This document shows, one piece after another, positions 53,246 to 64,000 of a stretch of DNA of 64,000 nucleotides. The notes beneath the pieces are model-generated. The model worked only from the letters and a program-made list of their open reading frames with translations. It searched no databases and was not told where the DNA came from. The first letter of the stretch is position 1, and each line of letters begins with the position of its first letter. The DNA comes from Emydura subglobosa (lineage: Eukaryota > Chordata > Testudines > Chelidae). A program made the position numbers and the translations under genes. The stretch lies in NCBI GenBank assembly GCA_007922225.1, contig ML679946.1, forward strand, positions 93,169,313 to 93,233,312, written 5' to 3'.

Positions 53246-55079
53246 GAACAAGTTTCTCTCTGTCTATCGGAGTACCTATATGCCCCCTCTCTGACAGCTT
53301 CACAATCTTCTCCCACAGGACAAAGTGTAAGAAGTAGCAACCCTTGTAATCCGAACCCTGCATAAAATACAATCCAGTGTGGAGGCAATTCAAACAGAGG
53401 GTCAACTACACACATTGGTACCAATCCTGTTACTAACAAAGTCAATGGGAATTTTCCATAAATGTCAGTGGAAGCCAGGTTAGGCCAGCCAAAGAAAATA
53501 TCATTCCCCCCTTTTTTACTAACAACCATCTCTCTGCAGCTAGGGAAAGATGGGCCAGAAATGTGAGAGTATTAATATTTACATGCAACAGCAGCATCGG
53601 GTTTGATAAGTGACAGAGCAAAAGCAGCAAGGCTTTGATTCTGGCAGGCAGTTTTTTCCCTACACAGTCCCAAACGTTAGGCAAACTATTTTCATATTCA
53701 GTTTGCGAAGGCCCGACTCCCAGCAAATTGTATTGTTTTATGTTAAAGATGCATTCACATCTGCTCACATACCTCTAAGACATTTACAGGTGATCTCATC
53801 CTCCCCACCCCCCTTCAGCCTCATTAAATGTACCAAATTATTCCAGCTAACGATCAAACCCTGCTGAAAGAGCAATGCTTATAGACTGTGCAAATAGGAT
53901 ACACTCTTAATTGGCTTCCACACACCACTGAATATTACTTGGGCTCATTGTTGCTGTGTGATATAACACATCAGAATATATTTCCACGGGTGCCTGCTGA
54001 TAATGTGACAAGAGAAGTTTAAACTGTACGTGTCTGGAGAACATAAAGTAATGACACTGAGGATGAGTCCAGCCGGGTAGCTGTGCTTTTATATTGGAGG
54101 TGCAAAACCAAAGACAAAATTCCTAGCTCCACTGAAGTTTGGGGGATGGAGTGACCTGCCGCACAGAGGGATTCAGTTGACAGTGCATCTCTGAATCATA
54201 ATAGGAGCGGTGGGTGCTCAGCACCCTCCAAAAATCAGATCCAAAGTGTCTTAAACAGGGCACTCAAAGGTGCAGGAACTCACCGTCAGAGGTTGCTTTT
54301 GAAAATGTGGGCCTGACTGGGGCTCTGTTGCTCTGGACCTTGTGTAGCCATTTACACCTATGCCAGCGCGTTCAATGCGTGTGTAAATGCTACCAGTTCG
54401 GAGTGGCCGTGCTTACACGCCTTTGGGGCAGATGTTGGGCTGAGCACAGCTCAGGAAGGGATGATCACAAAGGTGGCTGTGAGCCAGTCATTGTGCTCTT
54501 CTGATCCTGGGGCCATCCTGACATCAGACCAGTCCCTGCAGGGAATTAGAACAGCCTGAAGTGGCCATTCTTGTTAGTCAGGAAACTGCCGGCGTAAGGA
54601 AGTACTGACAATACCCCCTTTTCCTCAGCCACATCCCCGACCCCCGCAGCCAGATTGAGGTGGATGATTAGAAACCACTACAGCTATTATGTGCTACCTG
54701 AGTTTTCCCTTAGACTCGGGGGGGACTTCCCCATTGGCTGGCTAGGCAGGCTTTAGGGTTGCATTGCAGCAGTGGATGAGCACAAAGCTTAGCATCACAG
54801 AGCATCAAGTTGTCTTCTCACAGATGTAAGAGACTGATCCAAGACACTCGTGGATTTCCGTGGGTTTTGTATCAAGCCCTGCATGACTGAAGATACAAGG
54901 CAATGGATAATTGAGCTCTGGGTGTTTCTAATGCTGGCCAGAAGTTATATGGAACTTCCTGTAAAAGCTTACCCCATTACACATGTACAGCCACTGCCTA
55001 CTTTAATCGCTGCTTCCCTAAGAAGCACAGATGTTTAAGAGCCAACCCTAGCACTTGCTTTTTTTTATGCTTTGCTTTT
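53246..55079. other. Repeat-poor non-coding sequence
   Basis: 53540-53780 and 53930-54060 are unique and have the composition expected of conserved non-coding DNA. 54195-54320 (GGGTGCTCAGCACCCTCC ... TTTTGAAAATGTGGGCC) is a palindromic-family scrap. No exon recognised. Confidence 0.4.
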
Positions 55080-55290
55080 TTTAATTTGGACTTCCTGGAT
55101 GCTGGGCTGGGCTGACAGCCCTGGTTGTCCACAGAACAGAACAGCCGTGAACAGCAGCAGTGGCAGCTTTACTCCATGGAAACATCCCCAGCAATTAAGG
55201 GCAAAGTTCACTTTCTGCAGCCCTTGGCCTCTCTGATGCAGCTGCAATCAACGCTGCTAATTAGTGTCAATTTTGCTGGTGGGTTTTGTG
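55080..55290. other. Candidate conserved non-coding element
   Basis: Repeat-free, balanced composition, with AGCAATTAAGGGCAAAGTTC and TGCTAATTAGTGTCAATTTT, homeodomain-type TAAT/ATTA words, and CAGCTG (E-box) near 55240. No open frame with a family. Inference from sequence texture only. Confidence 0.3.
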
Positions 55291-55493
55291 ATGGGGGCAC
55301 TTGTTTACCAGGAGAAGGACACAGGCCACCCAGCTCATTTCACATAGCCCATCCAATAGCTATTAGAGTGTAACCTTCCTTTACTAGCAATCAGTAGTGG
55401 ATACAGACCAGCAGCCTGGAAGTAAAAGATGTTGTATCCTGTTACCAATTCCTTGAGTCACCTGCTCAGGAATATTCAGTTAAACAGTGGGGT
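55291..55493. other. Non-coding sequence, nothing recognised
   Basis: Short unique stretch. Confidence 0.4.
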
Positions 55494-55575
55494 TGATTCT
55501 CCACTAGCTGACGCCAGTGTAAATCAGAAGTAACGCTGCTGAAGTCAGTGGAGTTACATTAAGGAGAGCGAGATC
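55494..55575. repeat. Short palindromic repeat
   Basis: CAGTGTAAATCAGAAGTAAC and GTCAGTGGAGTTACATTAAG are an imperfect inverted pair, related to 22541-22620. Confidence 0.55.
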
Positions 55576-57394
55576 AGACATTCACGCTGTTGGGGGCTGT
55601 CGTCTCAGAGTTCTGTAACTGCAAAGTGTGATTTAATTTTAGTTGAAATCTCTAAGGATTTCCAGTCAGCCCTTTTCACTATCCCTTCAAGGTATCTGTG
55701 TGGGGCAGTTTTATAAGTTCATAACCAAATGGAACTGGACAGCAAAACACCCGGCTTTTTGCGAGGTTGACCATTCGTAGCACGAAGCAACAGGAGGAGG
55801 GGGAGGAGGGTTTATTTTATCTCATGTAAAGATTAAGAACATAGTAGCTGCCAGACTGCATATTCTGCTCACTGCTCAGCCATCTCCGTGGCACAACAAT
55901 GAGCAGAGGTTGGCTTTGGCAGCCTCAGCTTGTGGATTGCACCCCCAGCCATCCTGTACCTGCCTGCAGATAGCTATGATCAGCTGTCAAATGAGAGAAG
56001 ATGGGGCACTTCTTATGCGTATTCAAGTGGCGCTTCAAAAATTCAGACAGAAACATGTATTTTCAATCGGAAGTCACACTGCACAGCACTGGCTAAAAAC
56101 TTCGCACTACAAAGGTTTTTCAGGGTCTCCTCGTCTCACTCATATAAGAATAAATTCTGTGCTGTGACCCCTTCCCTTACAAAAAAAATCCCAGCCAATT
56201 TAATAAGATTAAATCAACAGGTTCTACAGAAATATAACAAGACCTATAGAGATTACTCATAAAACCTAAAGAATTTACTCAACAATGGGCACCTTTTTGT
56301 AGGCACCATCCCCCAGAATTCTATAAACAGTAGAAATACATTTTCTAGTATATCTTGTAGGAGGCTCCAAAAATCCCATAATACCAAATACTACAGGAAT
56401 TTTCCAAAAGGGTCCCATGACTGCATCATCTGGGCCAGAACTTTGGGATATGCTGGATAGGTCAGTACAGTTTGTGAATCTAGTTTGGGAACTAGGAAGT
56501 CAGAGAGAGTGAAAGGTCTTCTCTGTGGTCCAACAGCCCAGGTCCCTTTTAGATCCCATACTACAGATAGGACATAAAATGACTGTGCAATCCTATTCAG
56601 CAAATGTGTGGGGGACCCCTCCCACCTCTGAGTTCTATCTCAGTTACACTTTCTGTATACAATAAATGCCTGAGTTACTTTCTCCATCACTCACCTGAAT
56701 GTCTTTGAATCATCTGAAAGAGGTTCACTGATGAACGTTTGTTTCCGACATTAATTCACTCATCTAAACACCTAGCACATTTTAATACATTGTGTTATTT
56801 ATTCTTATTAATGATTGTTACCAAGCACACTCGGGTACCGGAAAAATCGGAGATCCAGTCATCAACCACACACATCCAGATCTGCAGGCCGAGCAGCCCT
56901 GCCTTGTGTGGAGGGTGGGGGTGGGCAGTTTGGCCTCTCCTTGTGCTCCCCACAGAGAGAAGGGGAGCAGGCCTAGCTACATCAAGCTCTACGTCTGGGC
57001 TGCATGACACTTCATGTGGAGCCCCTCTACACTGATAAGTCACCCCATAAGGATTGTGTGTGTCATGGAGGTTCCTGGAGATGGCCCAACCAAGGGGGTG
57101 AAACCGGGCAGTAAGGCTGCATTGAAGCAACTTGCAGGGAAAAAGGTGAGGGGGACCCAGGGTCCTTGCGGATCTGGGGAAATCCGTGTGGCTTGGGAGC
57201 GACCCCACATCTCCTTCCACAAAGGAGCCGCCTCCCTTCTGCAAGTTGTGCCTTTTAGCACATAGAAAACAGTATAATCATTCTCCATCTTCTCCGGAAA
57301 ACGAGGAGAGCAGGCCATTTTGCATTCCCTCAGGAGTGGCTCCCTGTTAACCGCTCTGCTGTTTCTTCCCAAAGGGCTGGCAGCATAAGCTCGT
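55576..57394. other. Non-coding sequence
   Basis: No repeats recognised. Frames at 55910-56262 and 56795-57372 (up to 149 codons) show no family. Confidence 0.4.
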
Positions 57395-57640
57395 GCAACA
57401 CATCCAGCTCTCCATCATGACTAATTCCTCAGTCAGAGAGAGGGACATAAGCATTCATCTCAGCAGAGCCAATCGTAATCAGGGGCCAGCCCCCACCCCC
57501 AGCGCCATTTACCTTTGCATTTTACGTGGACAAAACAAACAACAGGAGTCACTTGCGCTGATGGCGCATGGGCAGGGTGATTAATTAAAGCCATACGTTC
57601 TAGGTTTTTAACGAAAAACACCCAGACTTTTTGTTTGTTT
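57395..57640. other. Candidate conserved non-coding element
   Basis: Repeat-free; contains CATCATGACTAATTCCTCAG, GCCAATCGTAATCAGGGG, CCATTTACCTTTGCATTTTA and GGTGATTAATTAAAGCC. The TAAT/ATTA density and lack of low complexity suggest regulatory DNA. Inference only. Confidence 0.3.
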
Positions 57641-60596
57641 GTTTCCCCTGCAGGACCACCTCTTTCATCTCCCCCACCCTCGGCCCCTCAGATGCCTCTT
57701 TGGAAGGAACACAAGGTGATGCTGTGTGCTTCATCTCCGGGAGGCACAGATCACACATGCACAGCCAATGGGATGTGGTGGGGCAGGGGCAGAGCTGGCT
57801 TTAGGCTTCCTTTTCACGCTTGGGCCTTTGAGCTGCTTGAGGGCTGGTGCAGCCTCCATTTCAACTTAGAGAAACATCGGGAACGGCTCTAAGTTACCGT
57901 AGCCCTGACTGGGCTGAGCTCCATGACCCAGAACTGCTTCCAATCCCTGTCGTAGCAGGCTATGCAGAATCCAGGCCCTGCCCCATCCTGCCACAACAGC
58001 TGCTGTCCTACGCCGAGGCTTGCGAGAGGGCCTGTGTAAGGCTACCATAGGCAACCCTACACATTTGCCCCAGTGCAGACAACCTCCTGCAGCTGGTGGC
58101 AAGGCTTTTCCAGTCCTTGTACACCACCACAACTTTATAGAGGGGCTGCAGCAGGGGAGTGAATCCCTCCCAATGCATTTATGCTTTACACAAAACATGT
58201 CCGCGCTGGCATCACTCTCAGAGCCAATCCAATTGCAAAAAGCAGTTATCAGCAGAACTAGGAAAGTTTCCAGATCACGTGTAGCCTTTAAGTCACGCCC
58301 ATATAACCCCCTTTCCCCCCAGGGGGAGGGCTTGCATAGACAAAAGTTAGGGCTGACTCTGCCTGATGGACTTTTAGCTTTCAATTAAATAAAATGGGAA
58401 ACAAGAAAGAACAAAAACAAAGTTTCCATGAGAGAGAGAGAGAGCTTGTGTGTGTGTGTTTTTCTCTGTTGAACTGCCTCCCAATATTACAGTCTGCAAC
58501 ACATAGGCAAGGAAGGCCCCTGCACATTCCAAGATGCAGTAGACAGAAAACAAGGTCACAGTCACATTTTGCAGAAGCTACCATCTGAAAAGGAGTCACC
58601 TTGAGGGAACCAAGAAGCCACTGTAAACAGAAAAAAGCACTGAAATTGAGAGGGAAAGGGAGAAAGAGCATGACTTTAAAAGAGAAATAGGACCATAGAA
58701 AGAAAGCAAGTCATGCAGGCTGGGTTTTTGCCTGCAGCACTAAAGTCCATAGGAATTATTTGTACCCTGCAGAAGAATGGGGCCCACAGAGAAGCTGGTA
58801 CCAGGATGGAGAGGAAAACGAAGAGAAGGTCTGTTGCAAGAGGAGATCTCAGCTCACAAAGAATTTCCAGTGAGTCTACTCAAAGGACTGTAGTTGCGAT
58901 TCTTTTTTATGACTTGGTCTTTATGCCACAAGAGGTGAATTAGTACCTTCACTTGTGAAAGTGGAGGGGTTTTTTAGTTACATTATGAGAAATGCCAAAA
59001 ATGTTTCTGTACATGTTATGACAACTAAACAATGGTCCTTATTCTGAAAGCAGTCATCCACATGAGTAATTTTATGTACACAACGGATCAGCACCAATGG
59101 GCCTAATTAGGATATCACTTATCCTACTTTCAGATTTGCGTACTTCATTTACTCCTGATTTACACAGAGGAAAGCAAGTTCGGAATCAAGCTCAATGTTT
59201 CACAAAACACCCAGAATATTTTACAAAGTTTATAAAATCTAAGATCCCTAAATCTCTCTCCTGTTTCCATCTAGGTTGATTTTTCTAACCATATGTTCTG
59301 TACAATTCAATGACACTTGTTGGCAGGACAAGCTACGTAAGTGTTGCATAAGGGTAAGAAAAAGTCAGACTTCTCATGTATCTGTCATGGGTTGGTCTGA
59401 CTCACATGGGATAGATGGACATGCAGTGTTTGGGGTTTTAGCACTTGTATCCATTTGTGATTGCGGTCTATTCCTGATCCAGGGACAAGTTGTTACTTAG
59501 CATGATGCCATCTCTCTCCTTTCCCAAGCACCAGCAGTATTTCCTCATCATTTCCTTATCATGAGAATTCTCTTAGGTTTCCTGATAATTCAAGGAAACC
59601 TATTTCTCGCATTTCAAACACTAGAGCAGAAAGGGCATTTCACTGCAGTGAGACATCAGCTAGCATGATAGCATTTAATAGTGAGTCTAGGAATTCCTAG
59701 AGCAAAGGAGAGACACTATTTTTGTAGCGCATGAGTTTACAGATCTAAATAAATAGAGTGAATGCCCTTTCAGTGCTATGTATCAATAAGCCGGGGTGTT
59801 GCTTGAAACAGCTGCGTAGCTCCCATTCTCAAAATAACTAACTCACATGGCCTAAAGATGCCTGGAAGTGAACTTGACTCCTAGACTCAAATTTTCTAGT
59901 TCTCAAAATGATACATTATTCTAAAGATCAGGGTCACACCCATCCGTCCCTAGCACCCTTCTGCACTCTCCATCCTTGTGGCACAAAGATATGTGTAACT
60001 TTAATCACACAGCTGTAATGGACCTTTAATGGGAATCTTAATTAATGGGAATCTTTTCATCGGCCTCAACTGGATTTGTACTAAGCCCTAAATGTGGTGG
60101 CATATGTTTTATATGCTTTTTATTTAATGAACACACCGTTGCCTTATGTACATAAAGGAGAGGAAATATTTTAAGGGTGATTGGCCAAAGATTAACCTGG
60201 GTCTCCAACAAGAAAATATGGGTGCTCCACTTGTTTGTAGCCAGAAATAATTAGTGATGTGCTCGGTTGCCTGTGTGCATTTCTGGGCACCTCAGTCTGA
60301 GAAGAGCCAGGAGGGGAATTTAGCAAAAAGTAGCTGAATGGGCAAGTCATCCATTCTCCCTGCTGTTCCGTGGTATTGACACAGAATGAGAAGTGAAAGG
60401 ACAACTTCAATATTCAGTCTCATGGCAGACATCTGGTCAGGCCGTGGACTCGGGCCAGGCTCTGATTTCACGTAGGCTGGGTTCACTCTGGTGTATTTCC
60501 AGTTATGTTGATTCCATTGTCCCTCTACAGCACACCATTGAAAGCATGGTCAGGGGGCTAGACCACCCTCTTCCCTGTTAAAGCCCACAGGAGGGG
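57641..60596. other. Non-coding sequence
   Basis: A GA run (58430-58444) next to a GT run (58448-58458). A direct AATGGGAATCTT repeat at about 60028-60055. The 172- and 122-codon overlapping frames at 57866-58388 are on opposite strands and show no family. Otherwise unrecognised. Confidence 0.4.
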
Positions 60597-61042
60597 TGTC
60601 ACCAGGGCTCCAAAGCACACAACGCCACACCTACTCTTTCAAAGGAGATTAATTTCTTTAACAGAGGTAATCAAACAAACAGAAAACGGGCTTCACTCAC
60701 TCTTTGGCCCCAGGCTCACCCCTCCCAGGGGTCTCTGGCACTCTTCCTCCTGGCAGCTTCCCAGCCTCAGTCAGCCCTGCTGCCTGCCTGAAGTAGCGCC
60801 CTGAGCCCCTTGCTCCAGGGACTCACCACAGGCACTAGCTCCACCCCATCTTAGCTTAGTTTAGCTTTCCCTCCCCAGGGCTCAGCCTGCCTGGGTCCAT
60901 TCCTCCTCCAGCTGCCTATTAGACACCCTTGATAGGCCCAGGTGTAGCCCAGTTCTCTTTAATTGGCTGGATTGGATTCACCTGCTTTTGTCCAGGGGGC
61001 ACTGGGCTTAATCTTTCCACAGGGACCAGCTCCCCTGTGACA
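60597..61042 (-). mobile_element. Solo LTR with perfect 5-bp target duplication
   Basis: 446 bp bounded by TGTCACCAGGG and CCCCTGTGACA, the TG...CA form of an LTR, with AGGGG on both sides (60592-60596 and 61043-61047). No internal genes are next to it, so it arose by recombination between two LTRs. I read the minus strand as sense: the minus strand has a possible polyadenylation region (ACCTCTGTTAAAGAAATTAA). Termini and 5-bp duplication fit a Gypsy-type or retroviral-type LTR. It is not the same family as the LTRs at 43990-49663. Confidence 0.8.
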
Positions 61043-62379
61043 AGGGGGTTTTACAGAGAGAAATACTCGCACACTATATCATCAGTGGATGGGGCTTCCT
61101 CTCCATGGAAGAGGCTACAGGGCACACCCCTAACCCTGGTGGATCCCCAGGGCCCTCTGGGCAGCAGTCCTGTCCATCCCTGGCAATGCAGCTCTATTTA
61201 ATCCATCCTCCCAGGGATTCCCGCCCCTCATCACGGTGGCCACAGGATCCCCAGTGGGCTATATGGGGAAAGTTAATATAGCCTGGGGCAGTATAGCCTA
61301 TTCTGTGGAAAAACTGGGGCAGGAAGGGTGATGCTGGAAGGCAACACAGGATGTTGCTGTCTCTCCCAGGCTCCTCCATCCCCATACACAGTCCAGAGGA
61401 TGGGTGGAGATAGTACCATGAAGGCAGCTAAGCCACTTTTGCCCATGAACATGCAGAGATCCCTGCATGGGGTGTCCCCTCCTTGCATGAATCTCATGCA
61501 GGGGAGTTGGGGGAGGAGGGTGAATGATCGAGGCCAGATCAGACCCGAGGTGTTTAAATGCAAGTCAGCAGCTGTCTAGTGGGTCACAAGTGATAGTGTT
61601 GTATCTGGCTAGGAAGTACTGGTATTCTAACAACCTGGGATAACCCACAACCCTCGCCAGACACATGAAATACAAGCACACATTCCCCTCTATGCAGTAA
61701 GTGCTGGAGGACAGCGTGTTTGATTGACTTCTCTACTCATCTGAATAAGGGCTGGAATAATAAACCTGCATATCTCGATCTTCCATTTTCCAAAATTCAG
61801 GCTCACCCTAGCCCGCATCAGACAGCAGCAGCTGCTTTGCTGAGACATTGGATACCCTGCCAGCAGGCAATTTCTCATGGGATGATGATGAAATCAGCTG
61901 TAACTGTCAACCCTGCATTCCAGTTCAAAAGCCTATGCTGCCATCTACAGCCTCTTCTGCTTCTCAGGGGAATTGACTCTGGTAAAGGAATGAATGAGAG
62001 AAGAATCCTAATTTATGAGCATAAGGCTCCCATAGCGGCTCACACTGGGCCCAACCCCACTCCAATTGACATCAAGTGAGAAATTCCTTTTGACTGCTTA
62101 AATAACTCATTGCAAGCAAGTTAACTGTAGACACCTTTTGGGCATATGCACAGGTGTTTGTTTCATAATTAGCCAATGAATCAGACCCATTTCTAGCTTC
62201 CTGGATTTATAATCTTTAGAGGCCAGATCCACATCTCATTCTATGGCCAGGCAAACCTCTCACTGCTGATGGTAGAACAACATGGGGGTGCGGGGAGTTC
62301 CACTCCATAAGAGGAATCTCATTTGCATACTTCTGTATGTTTTATTGAGGGAGGGGGATTCTTATGAATAGAGATGTCA
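61043..62379. other. Non-coding sequence, nothing recognised
   Basis: No family recognised on either strand. Frames of 83-119 codons lack a domain. Confidence 0.4.
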
Positions 62380-62570
62380 TAAAGTAATAATAATAAATAC
62401 CTAGCTCTCATATAGCACTTTCCCTAGGAGATTGGTATTTTTATCCCCATTTTATAGGTGGAGAAACTGGCACGGAGTGGAAGAAACTTGCCCAAGGACA
62501 CCCAGCAGGCCAGTGGCAGAGCTGCTATTGAAACCCAGTTCTCCCTGCTAGGCTACTGCCTCCCTGCAGC
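62380..62570 (-). repeat. MIR-like SINE, minus strand
   Basis: ATAATAATAAATACCTAGCT, TATCCCCATTTTATAGGTGG, CTTGCCCAAGGACACCCAGC, CAGTGGCAGAGC and TTGAAACCCAGTTCTCCC are a well preserved inverted MIR. Confidence 0.85.
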
Positions 62571-63290
62571 AATGTTTTAAATTTTATTATAAATTATTTA
62601 AAATAACCTGATTCTGTAAATGGATACATTTTCATATATACATAATTAAGGATGATAATCCTCTCTCCCACCCTCCCCAGTTAGGACTTAGTTTGTATTT
62701 CAGGAAAGTAGTGTCTCCAAGGTAAGAGTAACAGTCTGTTCTATAGCTAGAGTAAAGAATGGATGACCATGTCTCACTCTGCCTTAGTAAACATTGCCCT
62801 TTCTTGCTACACAAATGTAGCCATCTTTTTTAAAAGTCACTGTCTTGTTAAAAGTGATGGGCCAAATTCAACCCTGATATAACTTCAGTGAAATCAATGC
62901 ATTTGCACAGGGATGAATTTGGCCCCACCTGCGTTGGGAAATAAACTACCCTTACTTGGATGGTAACAATTGATAATAACACCTTCAATAATTAAAACTG
63001 AAATAATTCAAAAATCTAACTTCTGTTTACCGTTTATGCTGTTTATTTAGTTTTTTGTATTTTACTCACTGGGACAGTGAAACTAGGCTGTTTTACTTTG
63101 GTTTCAATGAGTTTCTAGTCAATTTCACTTTCAAGGAGTCTTACAAACAAGGAGAGAAATATTTGTTCTTTTTTATAAAGCTCTTTCCGTGTTGAACCCT
63201 AAAAACAAAATCATAGAAATATTGATGTTTATATCTTGTAAAACCTACTTTGGGGCAAAATTTCACCAGTCAGCATCTTTTTAAAGTCAA
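62571..63290. other. Non-coding sequence
   Basis: 62860-62930 is a palindromic scrap (GGGCCAAATTCAACCCTG ... GATGAATTTGGCCCC). The rest is AT-rich and unrecognised. Confidence 0.4.
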
Positions 63291-63395
63291 CATTGGCAAA
63301 ACTCTTTGAATGAACTTCTGTGGCCTGTGTTATTCAGGAAGTCAGACTGAATGATCTAACAGTTCCTTCTAGCCTAAAAATCTATCCATCTATGA
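63291..63395 (+). mobile_element. CR1 LINE 3' end, plus strand
   Basis: GAACTTCTGTGGCCTGTGTT, AGGAAGTCAGACTGAATGAT, TCCTTCTAGCCTAAAAATC and a terminal TATCCATCTATGAAAC. Same subfamily as 30483-30585. Confidence 0.85.
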
Positions 63396-64000
63396 AACTT
63401 GAAATCTTTCCACAATTAAAAGTTGCAGATATCCCTTAATTACCCTGGCAATTTTTGTGTGTTGCCACCACATTTTGATTCATTTTTAAATAGTGCTATG
63501 TGAAAGACCCACACAAACAATAGGGAAAGACTGACTATAGTGAAATGTGATTTTTAAGGTGGTGGTGTCCCTCTAAATGTCTTTTTTAAATGTTATACTC
63601 TTGTATATTCTTCACAAAAAAATTAGTTTAACACATTGGTGGCCCCCTAGGACTTCAGGGTTGAAAGTACACTGTACAACAAATCCATGAACTTCACAGA
63701 TGCCTGATCATCCTGCTTCAGAAGCACAGGCCCCTACCACTTGAGCGAACGGAAAACTGCTGTGAGCTGATTGCAGTATGGGACCTATGACACACAACAG
63801 AGCAATTCTGATGTCATCCAGTGGATGGCACTGTACACATATACATTAACCTACACATTATTCTACATAATTCAGGTTCAAAAGTAATTTGTATGAGTGC
63901 ATTAGATATAATTTTACAAAATAAGTACTTTCCCTTTTTAAACCACTAAAATGGGCATCCATGTATTTTAAAGGTACACTACATAAAAACAAAGAATGAA
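63396..64000. other. Non-coding sequence, nothing recognised
   Basis: AT-rich; no family recognised up to the window edge. Confidence 0.4.

Noticed and set aside
56795..57372. 149- and 110-codon minus-strand frames
   Set aside because: No domain recognised and no conservation evidence available.
57866..58388. Overlapping 172-codon minus and 122-codon plus open frames
   Set aside because: No recognisable domain, no splice or promoter context, and the two frames overlap on opposite strands; likely chance in GC-richer sequence.

Overview
This 64 kb window looks like non-coding vertebrate DNA, and most probably comes from a turtle. The evidence is the repeat content. There are many CR1 LINE tails of the sauropsid type, some ending in the ATTCTATG 8-mer. 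There are many MIR/L2-like fragments, numerous palindromic non-autonomous DNA transposons sharing TATGTCTACACTGC or TTTTCAAAGGTGCC ends, and a Ty3/Gypsy element with gypsy-type LTRs. I recognise no host protein-coding gene, no rRNA and no functional tRNA. Open frames outside the transposable elements (up to 172 codons) look like chance. The organism is my recognition of repeat families from memory, not a database match.

Layout. 1-12 kb: sparse unique sequence with a palindromic MITE (422-684), an LTR-like remnant (3040-4110), a 13-bp tandem repeat built on a palindrome (4666-4743), MIR and CR1 fragments. 12-18 kb: nested palindromic MITEs, a degenerate purine-rich GACTGG array (14985-15610), a hAT MITE with target duplication (15914-16162) beside a long hairpin element (16174-16359), and AT-rich sequence with a 31-T run. 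18-31.5 kb: several plus-strand CR1 copies, including one of about 1.35 kb that keeps part of its reverse transcriptase (29110-30482), and an unusual inverted repeat (28806-29053). 31.5-43 kb: mostly unrecognised sequence, an LTR-like block (38461-38975), a TA-flanked DNA transposon with a hAT MITE inside it (40113-40910), and three minus-strand CR1 tails.

43.9-50 kb is the centre of interest. A CR1 fragment is interrupted by a palindromic MITE. The MITE is interrupted by a 5.7 kb Ty3/Gypsy retrotransposon (43990-49663, 4-bp GTAT duplication). The 5' LTR of that element has had its middle replaced by a minus-strand, Tx1-like LINE ORF1 fragment. The internal order of the Gypsy element is PBS, gag (SCAN-like capsid plus CCHC knuckle), protease, integrase, reverse transcriptase, RNase H, polypurine tract. 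Integrase lies before reverse transcriptase, the Ty1/copia-like order known in the Gmr1-like clade of vertebrate Gypsy elements. All its reading frames are broken by stops and frameshifts, so it is a fossil.

50-64 kb: a large composite repeat carrying two minus-strand tRNA-like modules (51060-52700), a hAT MITE with target duplication (53118-53237), repeat-poor stretches that are candidate conserved non-coding elements (about 53.5, 55.1 and 57.4 kb), a solo LTR with a perfect AGGGG duplication (60597-61042), and MIR and CR1 fragments.
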